Source: an uncultured Marinicella sp. (GTDB taxonomy: Bacteria; Pseudomonadota; Gammaproteobacteria; Xanthomonadales; Marinicellaceae). From it: a stretch of DNA of 5,190 nt. A model generated the notes under the pieces. The model was not told the origin of the DNA. It searched no databases and was given only the letters and a program-made list of their open reading frames with translations. Of the stretch, positions 1 to 5,190 are shown one piece after another. Positions within the stretch are counted from its first letter, which is position 1; the number at the start of each line of letters is the position of its first letter. Both the position numbers and the translations under genes were made by a program. Location: the NCBI GenBank assembly GCA_938008005.1, contig CALLLZ010000492.1, positions 1 to 5,190 on the forward strand, written 5' to 3'.

Positions 1-122
1 GTACGCATGGTGGTTTACGCCTACAAGCAGAAAACAGTAATTACAGTGATATCCTCATTACGGGTGAAACTGAACTGGTGATTTGGGGAGTGGTTACTGG
101 GGTGGCTAGGTCATTAAAATGA
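1..122 (+). CDS. umuD: UmuD-like SOS mutagenesis protein, C-terminal end (partial)
   Basis: Only the last 39 codons are present, read in frame from base 3 to the TGA at 120-122. The gene runs off the left edge. The peptide contains GGLRLQAEN, then SDILITGETELVIWGVV, and ends in TGVARSLK. This matches the last beta strands of the LexA/UmuD peptidase-like domain, where E. coli UmuD has a comparable run ending in FGVV and a short basic tail. In the family, UmuD cleaves itself when stimulated by the RecA filament, and the UmuD' dimer joins UmuC to form DNA polymerase V. The Ser/Lys catalytic pair and cleavage site lie outside the window, so activity cannot be judged. The stop codon overlaps the umuC start as ATGA, which supports translational coupling and the identification. 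A LexA-family repressor tail alone would look similar, but the overlap with umuC favours UmuD. Confidence 0.88.
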   Translation, partial: THGGLRLQAENSNYSDILITGETELVIWGVVTGVARSLK

Positions 123-1378
123 AGACTTATGCTTTGTGCGACGTGAACAGTTTTTATGTTTCTTGTGAGCGTATTTTTCGACCGGATTTAAACAGTCAGG
201 CTGTGATTGTTTTAAGTAATAATGATGGTTGTGTTATTTCGCGCTCGGATGAGGCAAAAGCCTTAGGTGTGGGTATGGCAGTGCCTTTTCATGAGGTTAA
301 ACAAATCGTTAACAAACATCAAATTAAATGGTTTTCTTCTAACTACTGCCTTTATGGAGATATTTCACAACGTTTTAATCAATTATTGAGTAAACACTGT
401 GATCAAGTAGTGAGTTATTCCGTTGATGAATCATTCATGTGTTTTGAAAACTATCCAGAAAGTATGAGGATTATTGGCTTAAGAATAAAGCAACAGCTCT
501 ATAACTGCTTATCACTGCCTGTCTGTGTCGGTTTTGGCCCCACCAAAACCTTAGCTAAGTTAGCCAACCACATAGCTAAAAAACACAAAGTACGCAGTGA
601 TGGGGTGGTTGATTTAAGTGTCCCAGATACCCGAAATTTTTGGTTAAAAAGAATACCTGTTGATAAAATTTGGGGAGTGGGTCGACAACTGTCTAAAGCT
701 TTGATAAACAAGCATATTCATACCGCTTGGGATTTGCATGAAGCTGATCATGCTATTTTGCGCCGTCAGTTTTCAGTGAATATGGAGCGTATGGCTTTAG
801 AACTTCAAGGTATTGCGTGTTTGCAGTTTGATGAAGGTCCTGTGAGTAAGAAGAGTATTTTAAATTCTCGTTCATTTGGTCATACCATCTATGATTACAA
901 TGATTTAAAGGAGGCGTTGTCTTATCATGTCAGCCGCTGCTGTGAAAAACTTCGCAATCAAAGCTCTTTGGCCAGTGTAGTCAGTCTGTATTTATATGCC
1001 AATAAAAAGAACCGAGATTATTTGTTTCAGCCGTCTATAACTTTAAACCTAACGGAGCCAACGGATGACACGGGTGTTTTCATTCAGGCCATTGAAATGG
1101 GCTTGAAGAAAATTTACGGCGCAAACATGGGTTATAAAAAAGCCGGTATTATGCTTAATGGTTTGGTGTCGAAAACTTGTTATCAACCTGATTTGTTTGC
1201 CACGGTTAAAACCAGGCCTGAATTGATGAGATGTCTGGATGATATTAACCTTAAATACGGTAAGGACAGTTTAAAATTTGCCAGTTTGGGTTTTGAAAAA
1301 AAATGGGCGATGCGAGCCAATGCCAAATCACCTAACTACACCACGAGGTGGTCAGATTTATTGAAGGTAAATGCATAG
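119..1378 (+). CDS. umuC: DNA polymerase V catalytic subunit UmuC (Y-family translesion polymerase)
   Basis: This 419-residue protein is nearly the length of E. coli UmuC (422). It begins CDVNSFYVSCE, the Y-family motif I with metal ligand D8 and a steric-gate tyrosine at about Y13. LSNNDGC follows at 32-38, and YSVDESF at 100-106 supplies D103 and E104, so the catalytic acidic triad is intact. GFGPTKTLAKLAN (138-150) is the usual palm/thumb segment, and IPVDKIWGVG (179-188) fits the helix-hairpin-helix DNA-binding region. The C-terminal half is the little-finger and UmuC-specific domain. YQPDLF at 355-360 is a good beta-clamp-binding motif, in the place where E. coli UmuC has QLNLF. In the family, UmuC with UmuD'2 and RecA copies damaged DNA with low fidelity during the SOS response. 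The ATG overlaps the umuD stop by 4 nt. Only a weak AGG at 108-110 precedes it, so it is probably translated by coupling. An A8 run at 1296-1303 is the only oddity. No terminator is seen after the stop. Confidence 0.96.
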   Translation: MKTYALCDVNSFYVSCERIFRPDLNSQAVIVLSNNDGCVISRSDEAKALGVGMAVPFHEVKQIVNKHQIKWFSSNYCLYGDISQRFNQLLSKHCDQVVSYSVDESFMCFENYPESMRIIGLRIKQQLYNCLSLPVCVGFGPTKTLAKLANHIAKKHKVRSDGVVDLSVPDTRNFWLKRIPVDKIWGVGRQLSKALINKHIHTAWDLHEADHAILRRQFSVNMERMALELQGIACLQFDEGPVSKKSILNSRSFGHTIYDYNDLKEALSYHVSRCCEKLRNQSSLASVVSLYLYANKKNRDYLFQPSITLNLTEPTDDTGVFIQAIEMGLKKIYGANMGYKKAGIMLNGLVSKTCYQPDLFATVKTRPELMRCLDDINLKYGKDSLKFASLGFEKKWAMRANAKSPNYTTRWSDLLKVNA

Positions 1379-1411
1379 CCTTGTTTTCAATCGAGTTACT
1401 CTATTACTAAT

Positions 1412-1423
1412 TGGTTTAAACCA
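1412..1423. repeat. 12-bp perfect palindrome at the DUF1569 stop codon
   Basis: TGGTTTAAACCA is perfectly self-complementary and covers the stop codon of the minus-strand DUF1569 gene. It sits in the short convergent space after umuC. It has no loop and no T tract, so it is not a normal intrinsic terminator. It could be a protein-binding site, part of a weak bidirectional stop, or chance in AT-rich DNA. The rest of the 37-nt gap (1379-1415) shows nothing recognisable. Confidence 0.3.
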
Positions 1424-1940
1424 CTTCTTCTAAATGATTGTTGATGTGCATTACATGAGCACGGGTGTATTGTTGATGGTTTAATTCGCCATAAGCGAAA
1501 TGTGGTTGCAGATGTTCTGTATAGTTTTCGAAGTCATTCAAGGCGGTTAACAAACGGCTGAATGCCAAAAGTTTATCACCAGCATCCAATATAGGTGCGC
1601 CTGGAATCGGTTCAACCAGATCATGGCTCATTTTGCCACGATAAGCAAATACTGAAAAAGCGCTGTGTCCCAAGGTGTTTTTGAAGGCATCTGATTTATG
1701 TTCAGGGTAACCGGTCATTGAATACTCAATGCTTTGTGCCAGGTGGTTGAAGATTTGACTTAAATTCCAGCCGCCGGTGGCTTTCAGTTTTAATAAATAC
1801 AATTCTTGCAAATCAATTTTGGCTTGTTCGATGGTGAGTTTACTGACATCATATCCGTTCATCAACCAAACTCCCGAGCCTCCGACCAAACCTGCCGTAC
1901 CTATTAACAATGATTTTTTAAGTAGGTTTCTTCTATTCAT
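1416..1940 (-). CDS. DUF1569 (DinB-like fold) protein with Tat-type signal
   Basis: The product is 174 residues from the ATG at 1940. A GTG directly upstream (1943) would add one residue, and neither start has a clear Shine-Dalgarno site. The N-terminus reads MNRRNLLKK followed by a hydrophobic stretch at about 10-27. This is a twin-arginine-like signal, or an uncleaved anchor since no clear AxA site follows, and it suggests a periplasmic, membrane-attached protein. The body resembles DUF1569: WNLSQIFNHLAQS at 58-70, PIPGAP at 111-116, PHFAYGEL at 146-153 and AHVMHINNHL near the end. DUF1569 belongs to the DinB/YfiT-like four-helix fold, which often binds a metal through three histidines. H66, H165 and H169 are placed to be that triad, by inference. 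No reaction is known for the family. It lies 46 nt downstream of the SGNH-like gene on the same strand, so co-transcription is possible. It converges on umuC. Confidence 0.8.
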   Translation of the reverse strand: MNRRNLLKKSLLIGTAGLVGGSGVWLMNGYDVSKLTIEQAKIDLQELYLLKLKATGGWNLSQIFNHLAQSIEYSMTGYPEHKSDAFKNTLGHSAFSVFAYRGKMSHDLVEPIPGAPILDAGDKLLAFSRLLTALNDFENYTEHLQPHFAYGELNHQQYTRAHVMHINNHLEEVV

Positions 1941-1953
1941 CACATACTAAGAT

Positions 1954-1973
1954 TGATTAAATTGAATTAATCA
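1954..1973. repeat. AT-rich inverted repeat between SGNH-like and DUF1569 genes
   Basis: TGATTAA and TTAATCA form perfect 7-bp arms around the 6-nt spacer ATTGAA, in the 46-nt gap between the two minus-strand genes. Only one G/C pair lies in each arm, so a hairpin would be weak. No T tract follows in either direction. It could be an operator or RNA-processing site for DUF1569, or chance. On the minus strand TATGAT (1975 to 1970) resembles a -10 box, but no matching -35 box is visible. Confidence 0.3.
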
Positions 1974-1986
1974 TAGCATGCGCACT

Positions 1987-3204
1987 TTATTCATCGATTA
2001 AAAAATGGTGGTATTGTTGTGCCAAATATTGAGTGTAAGTAGTTGCACCTTGATAACGGTTCAAATGTGTTGTGTCATTAAACATATGTGGCTTCATCAT
2101 GGGTAAATTTTGGTGGTCTTTAATTTTTATGTTGGTAGCTGTTTCAATTCTAGATATGGCGGACTGCAAGCGTTTCTTACCCGACTCTGGATAAATAATC
2201 CAGTCGGTATTACGTGGCAACAAAACCACTTCAACATGATCTGAAAAAGTTTTGAATTCGTTCACAATACGGATAAAGGCTTCAAGCAATTCATCACTGA
2301 AATTCATTTCTAAAATATCAGCAGTATGAATTCGATTCAATCGATCATCGTCTAATTTTGCTGGATCAAGATCAGTGGCATAGTAATCTTCAAAAATTGC
2401 CAATGTTTCAGGACTTCTTTCAGCCGCAATGGTGCCACCACCTTGCCATTCATATGACCATTGCGAGTTGACATAATTAGGGTACTCTTTATCAAAAGCT
2501 GCGTTTAAAAGTTCACCCAACTCATTTCTTTTTTTATCCATTTCTTCATTTCTTTGAAGCTCGGTTCTGTTTCGAGGCTCTTGAAATGATTGAGCAAAAT
2601 AACTGGTGACCATTTCAGCAGATATGCTGTCACGCAAATACTTGATGTTATACAGCCGGACACCTCTTGTCGGGTCATCCATTAAAATTTTTCTGAATTC
2701 TTTTTCAGTGCCAAGCATGGTAATGAAAGAATCCTCTATTGGAAGCGCGCCTTGATGTCGCGTGATGGTGGTTTGAAAAGGGTTGAATTCAATCACAGCT
2801 AACTTCAAACGCCTATCGTTTTCCACAAATGCTTCTTTGATCCGGCGTGCCAAGAAATCTTGAAAGAATGGATTGAGACCGCCAAATCCAAAATTAAAAG
2901 ATTTAATATTTTGGATGCCTTGATCATTCAAGTGTTGATCAAACTCTCGAGGAGAAAAGCCAGCTCGAACCATAGAAGAACCGAACACCATAGCCAGCTC
3001 TTGAGGTTCTTTAACGATTTGTGGTAAAGCTGCTTTGGCCTCCAGTACCCGACCCAAAATGGTCTCGCTGGAAGCATCGTTGATGTAAGCAAAGGCTTTA
3101 ACTAAACCTAAGGCTGCCGACATACCCAATATGATCGCCAGCAGTGTTTTGCCGTAAATGGGGCGTCTTGCTTCTGGGTTAGAACTGGAAGTAGATGAAG
3201 GCAT
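1987..3204 (-). CDS. Membrane-anchored SGNH-hydrolase-like O-acetyltransferase partner (AlgJ/AlgX-like)
   Basis: The product is 405 residues. A short basic cytoplasmic tail (RRPIYGK, 13-19) is followed by one membrane segment at about 18-40, which would place the rest in the periplasm. SGNH-type signatures are visible: FGSS at 74-77 as block I with S77 the likely nucleophile, GFGGLN at 106-111 as a possible block II, LPRN at 329-332 as a possible block III, and DTTH at 377-380 giving the catalytic Asp and His. A long, charged, helical-looking stretch (about 165-310) separates the early and late blocks. In AlgI/AlgJ- and AlgX-type systems such a protein takes the acyl group delivered by the MBOAT partner and transfers it to a glycan. 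That role here rests on the motifs and on the neighbour. Overall similarity to AlgJ is not obvious by eye. The gene starts inside the end of the MBOAT gene (26-nt overlap), so the two are almost certainly expressed together. The acceptor glycan cannot be told from the window. Confidence 0.8.
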   Translation of the reverse strand: MPSSTSSSNPEARRPIYGKTLLAIILGMSAALGLVKAFAYINDASSETILGRVLEAKAALPQIVKEPQELAMVFGSSMVRAGFSPREFDQHLNDQGIQNIKSFNFGFGGLNPFFQDFLARRIKEAFVENDRRLKLAVIEFNPFQTTITRHQGALPIEDSFITMLGTEKEFRKILMDDPTRGVRLYNIKYLRDSISAEMVTSYFAQSFQEPRNRTELQRNEEMDKKRNELGELLNAAFDKEYPNYVNSQWSYEWQGGGTIAAERSPETLAIFEDYYATDLDPAKLDDDRLNRIHTADILEMNFSDELLEAFIRIVNEFKTFSDHVEVVLLPRNTDWIIYPESGKKRLQSAISRIETATNIKIKDHQNLPMMKPHMFNDTTHLNRYQGATTYTQYLAQQYHHFLIDE

Positions 3205-4582
3205 TGGTGGGTTCTCCGATGAGTAAACAAATGGCTTGGATAATGATTAAAAGGGGCCAAAAAAGCCACCATTTAGCCATCAATTGAGGGGTTTTATTCA
3301 ACACAAAATAATCCATTATGTGCATAAAAAACAAAGCAGCTACAGTCAAGGAAAATACCAGCAGGGCTTTTGATCCTGCATCTGGTAGGTTGCCACTGAA
3401 AGTATGCATCTGGCTGATGATTTGCCAAGCTGAATCCATACCATTGGCTCGAAACAACACCCAGCCAATAAGTACCAAATAAAAAGTAATGATCCATTTG
3501 GACAACTTGTTGAAAAATCTTTGACTGTGGGCAAAACCAGCAAAAACTGATGAATTGCCTAACTGATGTGTGGCGATAATAATCAGTCCGTGAAATAAGC
3601 CCCAAACTACAAATGTCCATGCAGCTCCATGCCACAGACCACCAAGTAACATGGTGATCATTACGTTTCGAATTCGGTTGTGCTTACCGCCCATAGAAAT
3701 ATATAAATAATCACGTAACCAGGTCGACAAAGAAATATGCCAGCGCTGCCAAAACTGAACAGGAGATAATGCAAAATAAGGTAATCTGAAATTAAGTGGA
3801 ATTTTGAAGCCAATTAACATGGCTATGCCGATGGCCATGTCACTGTAGCCAGAAAAGTCACCATAAATTTGTCCAGCAAAAGCCAGAACACCAGTCCAAG
3901 TTTCTAATACACTCACAGCACCACCATCAAATGCCATGGCTGCAGGACCTGCCAGTAAATCGGCGATGGTTTTCTTAAACAGACCTATTGTGACCAATAA
4001 AAAACCATTGCACACCATATCCCAGGTGGGTACTGGTAATTTGTGAAACTGAGGTAAGATGTGTTTGGCACGTAGGATGGGGCCGGCGACCAACTGTGGG
4101 AAGAAGGCCAGTGCTGTGGTGAATTCAGCCAAACCTTTGCGAGGTTTCATGTCACCTCGGTATACGTCAATGGTATAGCTCAAACTTTGAAATGTATAGA
4201 ATGATATCCCTACTGGTAATACCCAAGATAAAGAGCCCAGATCGGCTTGATAACCCAATATATTTAAAAAGTCAGCGACTGATTGTATGACAAAGTCGGC
4301 GTATTTAAATAAGGCCAAGATGCCAAGATTCATCACTACCGACAAAGTCAGAAGCAATTTTTTACGCTGTTGGCCACTGTTATAGATGGCTTGAGCCAGA
4401 AAATAATCAATGACTGCAGAGCCTACTAACAGTGGAATAAAACGATAGTTCCAAGTGCCATAAAACACCAGTGAGGATACCAGGATGAAGTAGATTTTGG
4501 GTTTGTGGCGTAAAAAAACAAAGCCATAAAACAACAAAAAGACGATCAGAAAGATGAAAAAAATTGGTGTGTTGAACAACAT
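3179..4582 (-). CDS. MBOAT-family membrane O-acyltransferase (AlgI/DltB-like)
   Basis: The product is 467 residues from the ATG at 4582, a little shorter than typical AlgI (about 520). It begins MLFNTPIFFIF, the usual opening of AlgI-type proteins, which decides the start over an in-frame TTG at 4603. About ten hydrophobic segments place it in the inner membrane. MBOAT signatures from this start are FFPQLVAGPI at 160-169, WQRWHISLSTWLRDYLY at 278-294, and GGLWHGAAWTF at 314-324 with the conserved histidine H318. WGLFHG follows at 327-332 with H331. In the family the protein passes an activated acyl group, usually acetyl, from the cytoplasm to a periplasmic partner that modifies a polysaccharide (alginate, cellulose, other glycans) or teichoic acid. 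The SGNH-like gene overlapping its 3' end is the expected partner. No glycan synthase, epimerase or export gene is in view, so substrate is open. Two T7 runs lie in its first 75 nt of message (complement of 4557-4563 and 4512-4518). Confidence 0.93.
   Translation of the reverse strand: MLFNTPIFFIFLIVFLLFYGFVFLRHKPKIYFILVSSLVFYGTWNYRFIPLLVGSAVIDYFLAQAIYNSGQQRKKLLLTLSVVMNLGILALFKYADFVIQSVADFLNILGYQADLGSLSWVLPVGISFYTFQSLSYTIDVYRGDMKPRKGLAEFTTALAFFPQLVAGPILRAKHILPQFHKLPVPTWDMVCNGFLLVTIGLFKKTIADLLAGPAAMAFDGGAVSVLETWTGVLAFAGQIYGDFSGYSDMAIGIAMLIGFKIPLNFRLPYFALSPVQFWQRWHISLSTWLRDYLYISMGGKHNRIRNVMITMLLGGLWHGAAWTFVVWGLFHGLIIIATHQLGNSSVFAGFAHSQRFFNKLSKWIITFYLVLIGWVLFRANGMDSAWQIISQMHTFSGNLPDAGSKALLVFSLTVAALFFMHIMDYFVLNKTPQLMAKWWLFWPLLIIIQAICLLIGEPTNAFIYFQF
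3214..3217 (-). promoter_or_regulatory. Ribosome binding site of the SGNH-like gene
   Basis: GGAG on the minus strand lies 9 nt before the ATG at 3204 and inside the end of the MBOAT coding sequence. It supports this start and shows that the downstream gene has its own ribosome site despite the overlap. Confidence 0.7.
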
Positions 4583-4588
4583 ATTAAA

Positions 4589-4600
4589 TTCCCAGCTCCT
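4589..4600 (-). promoter_or_regulatory. Ribosome binding region deciding the MBOAT start
   Basis: On the minus strand AGGAG (4600 to 4596) and GGGAA (4593 to 4589) precede the ATG at 4582, with gaps of 13 and 6 nt. AGGAG lies just after the TTG at 4603, so it cannot serve that TTG, and nothing similar precedes the TTG. This supports the ATG as the true start. Confidence 0.6.
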
Positions 4601-4662
4601 CAATTATTGAATTTATTATGTTCAGAAGAACGCACAAGAATTGATTTGGTTACTGAGGGCAT

Positions 4663-4691
4663 AAAAAAACCCCGAATTAATCGGGGTTTTT
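4663..4691 (-). terminator. Rho-independent terminator of the porin gene
   Basis: AAAAACCCCGA (4665-4675) pairs perfectly with TCGGGGTTTTT (4681-4691) around the 5-nt loop ATTAA. Read on the minus strand, the GC core is followed by seven T residues (complement of 4663-4669), 19 nt after the porin stop codon. T residues also follow on the plus strand, so it could stop transcription both ways, although no plus-strand gene ends here. It insulates the acyltransferase genes from porin transcription. Confidence 0.93.
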
Positions 4692-4710
4692 GGTAGTGGT
4701 GTGATCGTTT

Positions 4711-5190
4711 TTATTTAAACTTCAACATAAAATCAACTTGTAAGCGATCGTAATCTGCTTTGTTTGGCTGGTCTTTGTTTACCTGATTACTGAAATATGC
4801 AAATTTCAAAGAAGTATTTTTATATAACCCATAACCACCTCTGAGCACATGACCTTTGGAGCCGGTATTACCATTGCCAAAGTTAGAATCGTTGAACAAT
4901 GCATAAGCAGCATCGGCGTCAATATCCATGTACGAGTAATTTAGGTGCCAAGTGCCTGGTTCGGTGACTTTGCCCATGTCGAATCCTACGGCATATCCAG
5001 AGTTGAAATCATCTGCCTCCATATTTTCAATATATGTACCAAAGATAGAAAAAGGTTGATTGGCTAGCTTTGTTTTATACTCCAAAGAGCCTTCGACAAT
5101 ATTAAAATCATTGGCGATCAATCCATTAGAATCCAAGGTATTGCCTCGAGCTTTTCCATCAAATAAAGGAGCAGAGCCTTGTAGATCTTG
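4711..5190 (-). CDS. Putative outer-membrane porin, C-terminal part (partial)
   Basis: The reading frame stays open to the right edge, so only the last 159 residues are present and the true start is outside. A TTG at 5136 in this frame is an internal leucine codon, not the start. The visible part has alternating polar and hydrophobic residues with many aromatic ones, as in outer-membrane beta strands: SLEYKTKL, FSIFGTYIEN, GYAVGFDMGK, GTWHLNYSYMD, HVLRGGYGLY, TSLKFAYFSN and DRLQVDFMLKF. Between them are Gly/Asn/Asp-rich turns such as DSNFGNGNTGSKGH. This order resembles the end of the Pfam Putative_porin family (PF16930) of gammaproteobacteria, recognised by eye. The final strand ends in FK, so the terminal aromatic residue preferred by the BAM machinery is second to last. 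The solute, if any, cannot be inferred. A strong terminator follows. Confidence 0.8.
   Translation of the reverse strand, partial: QDLQGSAPLFDGKARGNTLDSNGLIANDFNIVEGSLEYKTKLANQPFSIFGTYIENMEADDFNSGYAVGFDMGKVTEPGTWHLNYSYMDIDADAAYALFNDSNFGNGNTGSKGHVLRGGYGLYKNTSLKFAYFSNQVNKDQPNKADYDRLQVDFMLKFK

Noticed and set aside
499..711. 70-codon minus-strand open frame inside umuC
   Set aside because: It lies wholly within a well-supported gene, has no recognisable domain and no clear ribosome site.
3294..3635. Minus-strand open frames of 113 and 65 codons inside the MBOAT gene
   Set aside because: They are alternative-frame readings of a clearly coding region; their Cys/Trp/Phe-rich composition is what out-of-frame membrane-protein DNA gives.
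4583..4603. TTG at 4603 as the MBOAT start
   Set aside because: The Shine-Dalgarno-like sequence lies after the TTG, and the protein family opens at the MLFNTP methionine.
4600..4610. Short palindrome TCAAT-T-ATTGA upstream of the MBOAT gene as an operator
   Set aside because: Arms of 5 bp in AT-rich DNA are expected by chance, and no second copy or known operator pattern is seen.
4604..4662. Promoter for the MBOAT gene
   Set aside because: A promoter is expected here, and CATAAT (minus strand) could be a -10 box, but no -35 box lies at 16-18 nt spacing, so no site is called.
5134..5136. TTG as the start of the right-hand porin gene
   Set aside because: The frame stays open upstream to the window edge with plausible protein, and family members are much longer with a signal peptide, so this is a partial gene.
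1..5190. Mobile elements, CRISPR arrays, tRNA or other RNA genes
   Set aside because: No tandem spaced repeats, transposase or integrase motifs, terminal inverted repeats with target duplications, or cloverleaf-like sequences were seen by eye.

Overview
The window looks like chromosomal DNA from an AT-rich, Gram-negative gammaproteobacterium, probably marine or aquatic. The reasons are a UmuDC-type polymerase V, an outer-membrane protein resembling the putative-porin family of Shewanella/Alteromonas-like bacteria, and an AlgI/AlgJ-like acyltransferase pair. The sequence does not fix the genus. There are six protein genes, two of them cut by the window edges. I see no rRNA, tRNA, CRISPR array, transposase or integrase.

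Left part, + strand (1-1378): the last 39 codons of a UmuD-like protein overlap by ATGA with a complete umuC. This is an SOS mutagenesis operon, and its promoter and any LexA box lie off the left edge. Translesion polymerase residues and a clamp-binding motif are intact in UmuC.

Middle, - strand (1416-4582): three genes read leftward. The first is an MBOAT-family membrane O-acyltransferase (AlgI-like). It overlaps by 26 nt a membrane-anchored SGNH-hydrolase-like protein (AlgJ/AlgX-like). A short gap then leads to a Tat-signal DUF1569 (DinB-fold) protein. The first two are a classic pair for moving acyl groups, usually acetyl, across the inner membrane onto a periplasmic or surface glycan. No glycan synthesis or export gene is visible here, so the acceptor is unknown. 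The DUF1569 gene converges on umuC with only 37 nt between the stop codons.

Right part, - strand (4663-5190): a strong intrinsic terminator closes a gene for a putative outer-membrane porin, of which only the C-terminal 159 residues are present. The terminator separates the porin from the acyltransferase genes, so the acyltransferase transcript probably starts in the roughly 80 nt between terminator and MBOAT start.

I found no convincing new biological system. The points most worth a second look are the acyltransferase pair with no visible acceptor pathway and the DUF1569 gene beside it.
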